64,000 bases of DNA from positions 2,772,387-2,836,386 of the forward strand of contig NZ_CP014226.1 in the NCBI RefSeq assembly GCF_001545155.1. The letters run 5' to 3'. The notes below the pieces were generated by a model, which ran no database searches, had not been told where the DNA came from, and worked only from the letters and a program-made list of their open reading frames with translations. Position 1 is the first letter of the stretch. Each line of letters starts with the position of its first letter. Origin of the DNA: Halomonas chromatireducens. GTDB lineage: Bacteria > Pseudomonadota > Gammaproteobacteria > Pseudomonadales > Halomonadaceae. Of this stretch, positions 51,913 through 62,300 are shown one piece after another. Both the position numbers and the translations under genes were made by a program.

Positions 51913-54906
51913 TTTTCCTTGGGCAAGGTTGCTTTCATTTATCCAGAATTGAAGAACGTCCTGCAACTCCTCGCTGACCTGCGCCACCTGACTCGCATGC
52001 TGGTGCAGGTCTTCACTGCTTCCGCCTGGCTTGAGCAGCAGCGCCTCCTGAGCAAGCTGGCCATAGCTGGCGTGAAGGCTGGCGATCCGCTTCATCTTCG
52101 GTGTTAATCCAGCCTGGCCTCGCTCCCGGCAGGACAGCCACACTCCCAGGCGACATTGGTTGCAGTTTGCCTCTGGGGGTTCGGATTGTGCGCCTCTCAG
52201 ATAGTTCAGCACGCCTGCGGCACAGGCGCGATGATCGACCATGGCATAAATGGCCTGTCGTTCCTCAGGCAGGGCACATTGTCGTTGCCGCCAGGATTCA
52301 TCGGGACGCCAGGTCTGTAGCCAATCCGGAATCGCGTCTGCGGGCATGGGGCGGGCTATGGCATAGCCCTGGCCCAACTCATAGCCCATCGCCAGCAGCA
52401 TGCGCCCGTGCAGCAGTGTCTCCACGCCTTCGGCAATGATGCCCCGACGGAAGGCAACGGCCAACCCAAGCACGGCCTCTAGCATCGTCAGATCCGCAGG
52501 GTTATCGAGCATATCGCGAACGAAGCTGCGGTCTATCTTCAACACGCTGGCGGGAAAGTGCCGTAGATACGATAGCGAGGAATATCCGGTGCCGAAGTCA
52601 TCCAGCGCGAATGCAACGCCAAATGCGCGGCATGAGCTCATTACGCTTGCCACATGGGGAATATCTTCCAACGCATTGGTTTCGAGCACCTCCAGCTCCA
52701 GATCGCCGGGCCCAAGACTGGGGTGGCACTCGACTTCGGCACGCAGGCGCTCGACGAAATCGCCCTGCTGGATCTGAATGGCATCGATATTGATGCTGAC
52801 CGGTAGCCTGATGCCCGCGTCGACCCAAGCATCGAATTGACTCAGCGCCTCGGCCAGCACCCACTCACCCAGGACGATGGCGAGAGGATGTTGCTGGATG
52901 GCCGGCAGGAAGGAGGCTGGAGCCAGGAGGCCACGCTCCGGGTGCTGCCAGCGAATCAGCGCTTCGACACCGAGGACCTCGCCGGTGGCCATGTTGACCT
53001 TGGGTTGGTAGTAGAGCACGAACTCGTCATCGGCCAGGGCCTGGCGCATGCGTTCGACACTTTCATGATGTCCGCGCACCGCGCGGTCGTGTTCGGCATC
53101 GAAAATATGAAAGCGATTCTTGCCCGCCTGCTTGGCCTGATACATGGCCTGGTCCGCCTGGCGAATCAACTGCTCGGGCTCGATTTCGTCTTCGGGAGAG
53201 AAATGAACCACGCCGATGCTGCCCGAGACCTGCAGCAAGGTCTCTTCGATGTCGATGGGTTCGGCGATATGGCGCAAGAGCCGAACGATCAGGCCACTCA
53301 CAGTCACCACATCCCTCTGCTCCGGGAATACGATGATGAACTCGTCGCCTCCCAGGCGGGCCACCGTATCAGCCTCACGGAGGGCCGACGTCAGGCGCTC
53401 GGCAATGGTCACCAGCACCCTGTCGCCAACGTCGTGACCGAGCCGGTCGTTGATCTCCTTGAAGCCGTCCAGGTCGATGTACGCCAATGACACCTTGCAT
53501 CCGCTGCGCCGCGCCGCCAGCATCGCCTGGCGCAGCCTGTCGGCCAGCAGGATTCGGTTCGGCAGTCCGGTCAGGCCGTCGAAGAACGCCATGCTCTCGA
53601 GCTGACGCTCATGCTCCTTCTGGCGGCTGATGTCGGTGAACACGGCCACGAAGTGAGAAGTCTGGCCTTGCTTGTCGCAGACCTTCGATATGGTGAGCAG
53701 TTCGGGGTAGTTTTCGCCGTTCTTGCGCCGGTTCCAGAGCTCTCCTTCCCAGGCGCCCTTCTCCAGCAGCTCCTTCCACAGCGCCCGATAGAAGCCCACT
53801 TCCTGATGGCCCGACTGCAGGAGACGCGGGTTCTTGCCCATGACCTCATCGCGCTGGTAACCGGTGATACGCGTGAAGGCCTCGTTGACTTCGATGATAT
53901 CGCCCTTGGCATCGGTAATGACGATGCCCTCCCGCGCATGCCGAAATACGCTGGCGGCCAACTCCAGTTCCGCTGTCTTGCGCGATACCAGCTGGCGAAG
54001 CCTGACGTTCCAGGCCACGACCATGGCAACCAGCAGTGCCAGGCCCGCCGCGTAAGGCCAGTACGCCTGCCAGGCAAAGGACCTGCCCGGCAGCTCGGCC
54101 CCCACCCACTTCTCGTGCAACCGGTCGAGCGTGCCACTGGCGCGGGCATGGTCGACCCCCTTGTCCAGGATCGACTGGAGCAGATGATTCCCTTCTGCCA
54201 CCGCCATGGCGTTGAGTCCGACATACAGCGGCTCGCCCACCCGCTTCATGAGTTCGTGCAGACCGTTGCTGTAGAGGTAATAGAGCACGATCTGCTCGTC
54301 GCCGACCATGGCATCGGCGCTGCCCTCTATCACCGCCTGTGCCGCACTGGCGAAGTCGTCTGTCTCGACCAGCTCGAAATCGAGATCGAGCGTGGCGAGA
54401 AACTCCTTGGCGTAGTCACTGCGCTGCGTAGCCACGCGCTTGCCATCGAGGTCCGACACCATAGCGATATCGGGCCGCTGCGTGGCGACGAAGATTGAGG
54501 CTGGAACCTCGAAAACGGTCTGAGTGAAGTCGAACTGCTGGTCTCGGGCTTCGCTGTAGAAAAAGCTGGTAAGGACATGGGCATCCCCACTCAGTACACG
54601 CTGCTGCGCCTGCTGGAAGACGGTGTCGGTGAATTCGGCATGAAAGCCGGCCTCGGTAGCTATCCACTGAGCCAGTTCCACCATCATGCCGCGACGCTGC
54701 TGGTTGGCGTCGATGAATTCGAAGGGGGGGTAGCGGGTCTGACTGACGAAGACGATGGGTTCGTTCTGCTCCAGGAAGAGCCGCTCTTCCTCGGTTAGCA
54801 ATATCCCGCCGGGTTCCGCAGCGCTCGGCACCGTGTACACAAGCGACAGTAGCAAAATAGAGCCCAGAGCAATGTACTGCCACCGCCTTGGTTGCGGTGC
54901 ATCCAT
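51907..54906 (-). CDS. sensor diguanylate cyclase/phosphodiesterase: SBP-TM-PAS-GGDEF-EAL-CZB-like
   Basis: 999 residues from the ATG at 54906 (MDAPQPRRWQ); the longer frame upstream is not credible. Signal peptide, then a periplasmic amino-acid-binding-protein-like sensor (about 45-275, YPPFEFIDANQQRRG), one membrane helix (about 282-303), PAS (EGIVITDAKGDIIEVNEAF, about 330-440), GGDEF with intact LGGDEF and an upstream I-site RxxD (READ), and EAL with EALIRW, NIDA, DDFGTGYSS, LKID and GQGY intact. Both enzymatic parts look active. The last ~120 residues (DHRACAAGVLNYL, CNQCRLGVWL, SLHASYGQLA) look like a CZB zinc-sensing domain, although one of the usual His ligands seems missing. It probably switches c-di-GMP by an external ligand and by zinc. 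Confidence 0.88.
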   Translation of the reverse strand: MDAPQPRRWQYIALGSILLLSLVYTVPSAAEPGGILLTEEERLFLEQNEPIVFVSQTRYPPFEFIDANQQRRGMMVELAQWIATEAGFHAEFTDTVFQQAQQRVLSGDAHVLTSFFYSEARDQQFDFTQTVFEVPASIFVATQRPDIAMVSDLDGKRVATQRSDYAKEFLATLDLDFELVETDDFASAAQAVIEGSADAMVGDEQIVLYYLYSNGLHELMKRVGEPLYVGLNAMAVAEGNHLLQSILDKGVDHARASGTLDRLHEKWVGAELPGRSFAWQAYWPYAAGLALLVAMVVAWNVRLRQLVSRKTAELELAASVFRHAREGIVITDAKGDIIEVNEAFTRITGYQRDEVMGKNPRLLQSGHQEVGFYRALWKELLEKGAWEGELWNRRKNGENYPELLTISKVCDKQGQTSHFVAVFTDISRQKEHERQLESMAFFDGLTGLPNRILLADRLRQAMLAARRSGCKVSLAYIDLDGFKEINDRLGHDVGDRVLVTIAERLTSALREADTVARLGGDEFIIVFPEQRDVVTVSGLIVRLLRHIAEPIDIEETLLQVSGSIGVVHFSPEDEIEPEQLIRQADQAMYQAKQAGKNRFHIFDAEHDRAVRGHHESVERMRQALADDEFVLYYQPKVNMATGEVLGVEALIRWQHPERGLLAPASFLPAIQQHPLAIVLGEWVLAEALSQFDAWVDAGIRLPVSINIDAIQIQQGDFVERLRAEVECHPSLGPGDLELEVLETNALEDIPHVASVMSSCRAFGVAFALDDFGTGYSSLSYLRHFPASVLKIDRSFVRDMLDNPADLTMLEAVLGLAVAFRRGIIAEGVETLLHGRMLLAMGYELGQGYAIARPMPADAIPDWLQTWRPDESWRQRQCALPEERQAIYAMVDHRACAAGVLNYLRGAQSEPPEANCNQCRLGVWLSCRERGQAGLTPKMKRIASLHASYGQLAQEALLLKPGGSSEDLHQHASQVAQVSEELQDVLQFWINESNLAQGKL

Positions 54907-55024
54907 TTCAAGCCCCCCTGAGCGTTCGAACCCATCCTTCGCAACTGTTGATATAACAATAACGTTATAGAAGTGATACCACCGAGAAACAGTACCGTGA
55001 TTACGCTGCGTCAACGTAGCCGAC

Positions 55025-55372
55025 TCAGAGGAGATAGCGCCGCCCCGCGGGCCGCGGGCCAGACGGCTTTCGCTCCTCCTCCCGTGGCTCGGACTCGCCC
55101 GCATTCAGACGCTGCCAGGCGGCCTCATCCAGCCAGTGCCGCTCGGCCAGCCACGCCGCCAGGCGCGGCGGCTCGAAGCCGCGGTCGAGTTCCTCCCCCG
55201 CCTCGTCCGCCAGCACCGGTATGCGCACCCCGTAGCGTTCGATGAGGGCCTCATCGTCGCTGATCTCGATCTTCTCGAGGTTGTAATCACTTTGCAACAG
55301 CAGGGCCAGCAGAGACTCCTGCCGCTCGCAGAGATGGCAGCCCAGGGTGGTGTAGAGCCTAAGTCGAATCAT
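55025..55372 (-). CDS. glutaredoxin-like protein (DUF836)
   Basis: 115 residues from the ATG at 55372 (MIRLRLYTTLGCHLCERQES). The redox pair is CHLC near residue 12, followed by the thioredoxin-fold cis-Pro region GVRIPVLAD. The C-terminal part is a longer charged tail than in the family. Its ATG overlaps the rlmKL stop by 4 bp (ATGA), so the two genes are coupled. Substrates are unknown; it may reduce a disulfide in an RNA-modifying partner, but that is only a guess from position. Confidence 0.85.
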   Translation of the reverse strand: MIRLRLYTTLGCHLCERQESLLALLLQSDYNLEKIEISDDEALIERYGVRIPVLADEAGEELDRGFEPPRLAAWLAERHWLDEAAWQRLNAGESEPREEERKPSGPRPAGRRYLL

Positions 55373-57564
55373 GCATCCTCCCGGTGGCGAATCAGGTAGC
55401 AATGATGCAGGTCGGGACGCCGCTGGAAATCCGGGTCGAAGGTCTTTGCCGAAATCTCCTGCACCGCATAGCGCTCGGCCATTTCCGGGTCTAGCTGGAA
55501 GCGACGCTGATTGTTGGAGAACACCAGGGTACCGCCAGGGGCCAGGCGCGCCATGGCCAGCTCCAATAGCCGACCATGGTCACGCTGCACGTCCAGGGTA
55601 CCGCCCATCTTCTTGGAGTTGGAGAAGGTGGGCGGGTCGAGGAAGATCAGGTCGAACTGCGCCCTGGCGGTCTCCAGCCAGCGCAGGCAGTCGTCGCGTA
55701 CCACCCGGTGCCTCGCCGGATCAAGCCCGTTCAAGGCAAAGTTGTCCCGCGCCCACTCCAGGTAGGTATTGGAGAGGTCGACGCTGATGCTGTCCGAAGC
55801 GCCGCCCGCCTCCTCGGTGCCCAGAGCCGCCTGAACCGTGGCCACGGCGGTATAGCAGAACAGGTTGAGAAAGCGCGTGCCGGGCGCCATCTCGGCCAGC
55901 ATGCGCCGCACCGGACGGTGGTCGAGAAACAGGCCGGTATCGAGATAGTCACGCAGATTGACCCACAGCCGGGCACGCCCCTCGCGCACCTGGAAGCGCT
56001 CCCCGGTGCTGGCCTGCTTGCGATACTGCTCCTTGCCACTCTGCTTCTCGCGGCGCTTGATCACCACCCGACTCGAGTCGATGCCCAGCACCTCGGGAAT
56101 CACCTGCAGGGCATCGAAGAGACGCTTCTGGGCCTGGTCGGCATTCACCGAGCGGGGTGGCGCATATTCCTGTACGTGGGCCCGGTCGTCATAGACATCG
56201 ATGGCCAGGGCATACTCCGGCATGTCGGCGTCATAGAGCCGGTAACAGGTCTCTCCGGACTGCTTGAGCCACTTTTTCAACCGCTTGCGGTTCTTCTCCA
56301 GACGGTTGGCGAACATCTGCGCCCCTTCGCTGCGCGCCGGCCCTTCCGCTTTCACCGGACTTTCCGCGCCGGCAGCCGGCGTCACGTTCATCAACAGCAG
56401 CTTGGCATCGAGCGGCCCGTTCTTCAGCGAGTACTGCTTGTCGGCCCTCAGCCCGATGCGATGGCCAAGATCGGGGTTGCCGGTAAAGACGGCCAGCCGC
56501 CAGCCGGGGAATGCGCGGCGCACCCCCTCGCCCAGTTCGGCATAGAGCGCCACCAGCTCGGGCAGTTCCCCCAGGCGCTCCCCATAGGGAGGGTTGGCGA
56601 TCACCAGCCCCCGCGCCGCCTCATCGAGCTCGTCGGGCCGCTGGAGCTGTTCCAGCGAGGCGCCCTTGAAGGTGACAAGGGCCGGAATACCGGCTCGCAT
56701 GGCATTGGCCTTGGCCGCGGCCAGCGCCGGTGGGCTCTGGTCAAACCCGAACAAGCGATTGCGACAGCGCTTGCGGCCGATGCTGGCACGCGCTTCCGCC
56801 TCGCGCTTGAGCTCTGCCCACAGAATCTCGTCGTGCTGCGCCCAGCCGTGAAAGCCAAAGCGTACCCGGCTCAGGCTGGGGGCCATGTCGGCGGCCATCA
56901 GCGCCGCTTCGATCAGCAGGGTGCCGGCACCGCAGAGGGGATCCACCAGGTGTTCACCGGCACGCAGGCGCTCCTGCCATCCTGCCCGCAGCAGCAGGGC
57001 AGCGGCGAGGTTCTCCTTCAGCGGCGCATGGCCCACGTCACGACGGTAGCCACGACGATGCAGGCTCTCTCCGGAGAGATCCACGCCAAGCGTCAATCGA
57101 CCGCGATGAAGGTTGGCATAGAGGCGAAGGTCCGGGTCCTTCAGGTCGATGTCGGGCCGCGGCCTTCCCGCCGTCTGCAGGGCATCGACCAGACCGTCCT
57201 TGACGGTCTGGGCACCGAAGCGGGTATGGCGGACCTGCTCGGAGCGGCCATGGAAATCCACCGCCAGCGAGGCACCGGCTCGCAGGTGGCGGGTCCAGTC
57301 CACGGTGGTGACCGCCTGGCGCAACGAATCGGGGCTCTCGATCCCCTCCTCGCGTACCAGGCAGAGCACGATGCGATTGGCCAGGCGCGACCAGAGGCAG
57401 GCACGATAGGCGGCTGCCAGGTCGCCCTGGAAGTGGACGCCTGCCACGGTGGTCTTGATCGGCTCGGCCCCCAGGGCACGCAGCTCGTCGGCCAGCAGCT
57501 CTTCGAGCCCCTTGGGGCAAGTGGCCAGGAAGGCATGGAGTTCAGTTTGGAGTGACTCGCTCAT
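55369..57564 (-). CDS. rlmKL: bifunctional 23S rRNA methyltransferase RlmKL
   Basis: 731 residues from the ATG at 57564 (MSESLQTELHAFLATCPKGLE); E. coli has 702. In order: THUMP domain (about 45-155), RlmL domain for m2G2445 with the SAM site DPLCGAGTLLIEAAL and NPPYGERLG (about 220-345), a linker, then the RlmK domain for m7G2069 with FLNLFCYTAVATVQAA and LDPPTFSNSKK (about 590-680). The fused form is typical of gammaproteobacteria. It is coupled to the glutaredoxin-like gene. A 267 bp gap without genes separates it from rmf, apart from promoters. Confidence 0.97.
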   Translation of the reverse strand: MSESLQTELHAFLATCPKGLEELLADELRALGAEPIKTTVAGVHFQGDLAAAYRACLWSRLANRIVLCLVREEGIESPDSLRQAVTTVDWTRHLRAGASLAVDFHGRSEQVRHTRFGAQTVKDGLVDALQTAGRPRPDIDLKDPDLRLYANLHRGRLTLGVDLSGESLHRRGYRRDVGHAPLKENLAAALLLRAGWQERLRAGEHLVDPLCGAGTLLIEAALMAADMAPSLSRVRFGFHGWAQHDEILWAELKREAEARASIGRKRCRNRLFGFDQSPPALAAAKANAMRAGIPALVTFKGASLEQLQRPDELDEAARGLVIANPPYGERLGELPELVALYAELGEGVRRAFPGWRLAVFTGNPDLGHRIGLRADKQYSLKNGPLDAKLLLMNVTPAAGAESPVKAEGPARSEGAQMFANRLEKNRKRLKKWLKQSGETCYRLYDADMPEYALAIDVYDDRAHVQEYAPPRSVNADQAQKRLFDALQVIPEVLGIDSSRVVIKRREKQSGKEQYRKQASTGERFQVREGRARLWVNLRDYLDTGLFLDHRPVRRMLAEMAPGTRFLNLFCYTAVATVQAALGTEEAGGASDSISVDLSNTYLEWARDNFALNGLDPARHRVVRDDCLRWLETARAQFDLIFLDPPTFSNSKKMGGTLDVQRDHGRLLELAMARLAPGGTLVFSNNQRRFQLDPEMAERYAVQEISAKTFDPDFQRRPDLHHCYLIRHREDA

Positions 57565-57831
57565 GGTGTCGTTCCCGCCCCTCGGGTCGGGCATGTTCCT
57601 TTTGTTACAAAATTGAGTCCGGCTTTTGACGAAAGATAGGTCGACAATGACACCCGAAATGCGCTAAGACTAGTCCTAGTAGCTACTGTAAGGATGCATG
57701 CGTTCTCTTGGCGAGTCCTGTTTGGACTTGCACCCATTCGCTCTGCCGTTTCACACGGTTATGCGGGCGGTGGAACGTCGGGTCGTACATGTCGTGCGCC
57801 CCAAATTGGTACCTTTACGAGAGGTCATCCG

Positions 57832-58038
57832 ATGAAAAGACAGAAACGTGATCGCTTCCAGCGCGCCTACCTCCATGGCTACAAGGCAGGCATTTCCGGG
57901 CGCTCCCGCGACGACTGTCCCAGTCAGGATGTCAATATACGTGAATACTGGATGAGTGGTTGGCGTGAAGGACGTGGGGATCAATGGGCCGGTATGACCG
58001 GCGTCTCCGGCATTCACAAGAACCCCATGGTGTTGTAA
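57832..58038 (+). CDS. rmf: ribosome modulation factor
   Basis: 68 residues from the ATG at 57832 (MKRQKRDRFQRAYLHGYKAG), preceded by GAGAGG. RMF pairs ribosomes into inactive 100S dimers in stationary phase. RAYLHGYKAGISGRSRDDCP and YWMSGWREGRGDQW are its conserved core; E. coli RMF has 55 residues, so the tail is longer here. The open frame extends 138 bp upstream but with no similarity. A strong hairpin terminator follows. It is convergent with pyrD. Confidence 0.95.
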   Translation: MKRQKRDRFQRAYLHGYKAGISGRSRDDCPSQDVNIREYWMSGWREGRGDQWAGMTGVSGIHKNPMVL

Positions 58039-58094
58039 CGCATTTCCCACCCAATCAACCGTCCCTTGCCGCCCATCCTAGGCGGTAACGACAC

Positions 58095-58124
58095 AAGCCC
58101 GTGAGTCGCATCACGGGCTTTCTT
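58095..58124. terminator. terminator between rmf and pyrD
   Basis: AAGCCCGTGA (58095-58104) pairs with TCACGGGCTT (58111-58120) over 10 bp, followed by TCTTGT on the plus strand. It lies between convergent genes and may serve both. Confidence 0.85.
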
Positions 58125-58143
58125 GTATCCGCCTCTTGTCTTT

Positions 58144-59163
58144 TCAGCCCCGCGCCGTCTTGAGCGCCTTGGCACACTCCCCGACCAGGGCCGGGCCACG
58201 ATAGATAAAGCCCGAATAGAGCTGGACCAGATCGGCACCGGACGCCACCTTGGCCATGGCCGCCTCACCGCTGTCGATTCCCCCAACGCCGACGATGGGC
58301 ATCTCGGGCAGGTGGCGGCGCAGCTCGCGAATGACGGCGTTGGAGGGCTCGAACACGGGCCGCCCCGATAACCCACCCTGCTCGTCGGCATGCGCCAGCC
58401 CGGCGACGGCGTCCCGCGACACGGTGGTGTTGGTGGCGATCACCGCATCGATGCCATTGGCCGAAATACTGGCGGCGACCATCCCCACTTCCTCTGGCGT
58501 CATGTCCGGCGCGATCTTGACCGCCAGAGGTACCCGACGTCCCGCCTGCTGATCCAGCCGGCTGCCGGCTTCGCGCAGGGTGCCCAGCAAGGCATCCAGG
58601 TGCTCGCCGAACTGAAGGTTGCGCAGCCCCGGCGTGTTGGGCGACGAAATGTTGACGGTCACGTAGTGGGCGTGGGCATGGGCCTTTTCCAGGCAAACCA
58701 GGTAGTCGTCCACGGCCTGCTCCACCGGGGTAGTCAGGTTCTTGCCGATATTGATGCCGATGACGCCATCGAAGCGGCTCTTCTTCACCTGGGCCACCAG
58801 GTGGTCGATCCCGGCATTGTTGAAGCCCATGCGATTGATGATCGCCGCCTGCTCCGGCAGGCGAAACAGGCGAGGCTTCGGGTTACCCTCCTGGGGTCGC
58901 GGCGTCACGGTGCCCACCTCGACGAAGCCGAACCCCAGTGCGCCCAGAGCATCGAGGTGATCGGCGTTCTTGTCCAGCCCCGCCGCCAACCCCACCCGGT
59001 TGGGAAACCTTAGCCCCATCAGCTCCACCGGATCGTCGACCCGCGCCCCACCCAATCGTGCGGCCAGCTTCAGGCGATGCGCCAGGTCCAGGGCAGAGAG
59101 TGCGTACCCGTGTGCGGTTTCGGCATCGAGTCGAAACAGGATCGAACGGGCAAGCGCATACAT
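58144..59163 (-). CDS. pyrD: dihydroorotate dehydrogenase (quinone), class 2
   Basis: 339 residues from the ATG at 59163 (MYALARSILFRLDAETAHGYAL), with GGAG upstream; an ATG two codons earlier (59169) is possible. The enzyme oxidises dihydroorotate to orotate at the inner membrane, passing electrons to quinone. The N-terminal helices for membrane contact (1-40), GLAAGLDKNADHLDALGALGFGFVE, the INRMGFNN segment, the catalytic Ser in VNISSPNTPGLRNLQ, and VGGIDSGEAAMAKVASGADLVQLYSG are all typical. The size equals E. coli PyrD (336). Confidence 0.97.
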   Translation of the reverse strand: MYALARSILFRLDAETAHGYALSALDLAHRLKLAARLGGARVDDPVELMGLRFPNRVGLAAGLDKNADHLDALGALGFGFVEVGTVTPRPQEGNPKPRLFRLPEQAAIINRMGFNNAGIDHLVAQVKKSRFDGVIGINIGKNLTTPVEQAVDDYLVCLEKAHAHAHYVTVNISSPNTPGLRNLQFGEHLDALLGTLREAGSRLDQQAGRRVPLAVKIAPDMTPEEVGMVAASISANGIDAVIATNTTVSRDAVAGLAHADEQGGLSGRPVFEPSNAVIRELRRHLPEMPIVGVGGIDSGEAAMAKVASGADLVQLYSGFIYRGPALVGECAKALKTARG

Positions 59164-59242
59164 GGGCATCTCCAGGGGTCTAGGACGACAGGTCAAGGAC
59201 AACAGGCGGGCGCGATTATAGCAGCGCTGCCCGCCCATGACG

Positions 59243-59268
59243 ACGAACCCCGCCGTAGCGGGGTTCGT
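59243..59268 (-). terminator. hairpin after the glutamate dehydrogenase gene
   Basis: ACGAACCCCGC-CGTA-GCGGGGTTCGT, an 11 bp perfect stem with a 4-base loop, between gdhB (ending 59321) and pyrD. No U-run follows, so it may be Rho-aided or an RNA stabiliser. Confidence 0.6.
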
Positions 59269-59320
59269 TGCCTTGATGACGAGCCAGGCTTGAAGGTGAC
59301 AGCCTGAGCGGCCGGGCCGG

Positions 59321-62300
59321 TCAGCTCTCGCCGTTGCTCTCCGCCAGGTCGACCAGCTCACGGACCGCCACGGCAAACAGCGGGAAACTGGCCTGGCTGC
59401 CTCCGCTGCGAACTTCGGCGATCAAACGACACCAGCGTTCATGCAGGGAACTGTGCATCTGCAGCCAGTTGTCGACCCGCTCCTCCGGTTCGCGCCCATC
59501 CTCCGATTTCAGCACGCTGACCGTCAGCGCCAGCTGCTGCCGGTCGATATCGTCGCGGAAGGTTTCGCGTGCCTGGGCCTGCCAGCTGTCTCCCACCTCG
59601 AGATTGGTCACCTGCTGGATCATCCATGGAAGCTCCAGCCGGCTGCCAACTTCATAGAACACTTCGGCGACACGCTGCGGCTTCTCATCGCTTTGACGTG
59701 CTGCCTGTATGACGCCCAGTGCCCCGTACAGGCTGCCTGCTGCCGCCACGCTACAGGCCAGTCCTTCCGGCACACCCGCCTCGATCAGCTCGTCACGCTT
59801 GCGCTCCCAGCGCTCATGCTCTTCACCGCGGAGCAGCTCGCCGATGCTTTCCTGAAGCTGTGCCACCCGGGGGGCAAAGTACTCGATGGCATCCCGAGTG
59901 GAGAGCCCCAGCCGCTGGCGAAGGAACCAGCGGGTGGTACGACGGATCAGCCGCATCAGGTCGAGCATCATGGAGTACTGGATGTCGCTCGGTATCTGGT
60001 TGTCCAGGGCCTCGATCTGCTCCCAGGTGTCAGCCAGCTGGAAGCTGTCCCGGGCGACGATATAGGCACGGGCGACATCGGCACGGCTGGCCCCGGTGGA
60101 GTCGATCAGGCGACGCACGAAGACGATGCCCATGTGATCGACCAGGTCGTTGGCCACCTGGGTCGTGACGATCTCGCGCTTCAAGCGGTGATCGTACATC
60201 TCGTCCCGGAAGCGCTCGACCAGGACCGGTGGGAAGATCCGCTCCAGATACTGCTGGATATAGGGGTCGTCGGGCACGTCGGAGGCGAGCACGGCGCCCT
60301 TGAGCACGCTCTTCGAGTAGGAGATCAGTACCGAGAGCTCCGGCAGCGTCATGCCCTGCTCGGTAGTGGCACGCTCCTGGATCGTCTCGTCGACCGGCAG
60401 GAACTCCAGCTCCCGATCCAGATGCCCCTGGGCTTCCAGCTCGCTGATGAAGCGACGATAGGGCCCGATACCGTATTGAGAGAGCATCTGTGATAGGTAG
60501 ATCGCCTGGGTCTGGCGATAGTTGTCGAGAATCACCAGGTCGGCGACCTCCTCGGTCATGTCCGCGAGCAGCTGGTTGCGCTGCTTGTCGGTCATGTCAC
60601 CACGCTTGACCACTTCATCGATGAGGATCTTGATGTTGACCTCATGATCCGAGCAGTTCACCCCGCCGGCATTGTCGATGAAGTCCGTGAAGACCTTCAC
60701 GCCATTTTCGGCGGCTTCCATGCGCCCGCGCTGGGTCAGGCCCAGGTTGCCGCCCTCGCCGACCACGCGACACCTCAGTTCCCGACCATTGATTCGCAGC
60801 GAATCGTTGGCCTTGTCGCCAACCTCGGTATCGGTCTCGCCGCTCGCCTTCACGTAAGTGCCGATCCCGCCGTTCCACAGCAGGTCGACCGGCGATCGCA
60901 GCATGGCGCGAAGCAGGTCGTTGGGCGAGAGCCGGTCCTCGGTGATGCCGAAGACGTCCTTCATCTGTGGCGTTATCGCGATCGACTTGGCGCTGCGCTT
61001 GAAGATCCCGCCGCCTTCGGAAATCAGGCCGGCATCGAAATCCTCCCAGCTCGAACGCGGCATGGCGAAGAGTCGCTGACGCTCGGCGAAGGTGGCCGCG
61101 GCATCCGGATTGGGGTCGACGAAGATATGCAGGTGGTTGAACGCACCCACCAGGCGGATCTTGTCGGACAGCAACATGCCATTGCCGAAGACATCGCCGG
61201 CCATGTCACCGATACCAAGTACGCTGAACTCCTCCCGCTGGGTATCCAGCCCCAGGCTGCGGAAGTGGCGCTTCACCGACTCCCAGGCGCCACGGGCGGT
61301 GATGCCCATCTTCTTGTGGTCGTAGCCGTTGGCACCGCCGGAGGCAAAGGCGTCGCCCAGCCAGTGGCCGTATTCGGCGGAGATCTCGTTGGCGATATCG
61401 GAGAAGGTCGCAGTGCCCTTGTCGGCCGCCACCACCAGGTAGGCGTCGTCGTCGTCGTGACGCACCACGTCCCTGGGCGGCACCACCTCGCTGCCCACCC
61501 GGTTGTCGGTGATATCGAGCAGGGCACGGATGAAGGTCTTGTAGCAGGCGATGCCCTCCTGCTGGAGGGTGTCGCGATCGGCACCCTCGGGCATGCGCTT
61601 GCAGACGAAGCCGCCCTTGGCCCCCACCGGGACGATCACGGCATTCTTGACCTGCTGGGCTTTCACCAGCCCCAGCACCTCGGTGCGATAATCCTCATGT
61701 CGATCGGACCAGCGAAGACCACCCCGGGCCACCTTGCCGCCGCGCAGGTGGACCCCTTCCACCCGCGGCGAGCAGACGAAGATCTCAAAGGCCGGGCATG
61801 GCTTTGGTATGCCGGTAATCTGCCGGGGATCGAGCTTGTAGGCGATGTAATCCTTTTCACGCCCCTCGGTGCTGCGCTGATAATAGTTGGTCCGCAGCGT
61901 TGCCTGGATCAACTCCATGTAGCGCCGCAGCAGCTGGTCGTCGTTGAGACTGGCCACACCGTCGAGATGGCGGACGATACGCTCGATGCACGCATTCACC
62001 TCCTCCTCGTCGGGACGATGAGCCGGATCGAAGCGCAGCGCGAAGAGCCTGACCAGTTCACGGGTAATCTCCGGATGATTGGCCAGGGTCGCCGCGATGT
62101 AGTCCTGGGACATGCCGAAGCGAATCTGCTTCAAATAGCGTGCGTAGGTGCGCAGCATCGCCACCTCGCGCCAATCCAGATTGGCCACGATAATCAGGCG
62201 GTTGAACGAGTCATTCTCTGCTTCACCGACCCAGATTCGCCGAAAAGCCTCGATGAAAGGCTCACGCATCTGCTGCAGGCTGACCTCGGTGCTGGTGTGG

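Noticed and set aside
55576..57555. 659-codon plus-strand frame opposite rlmKL
   Set aside because: rlmKL motifs are complete on the minus strand; the reverse frame is His/Gln/Arg-rich shadow sequence.
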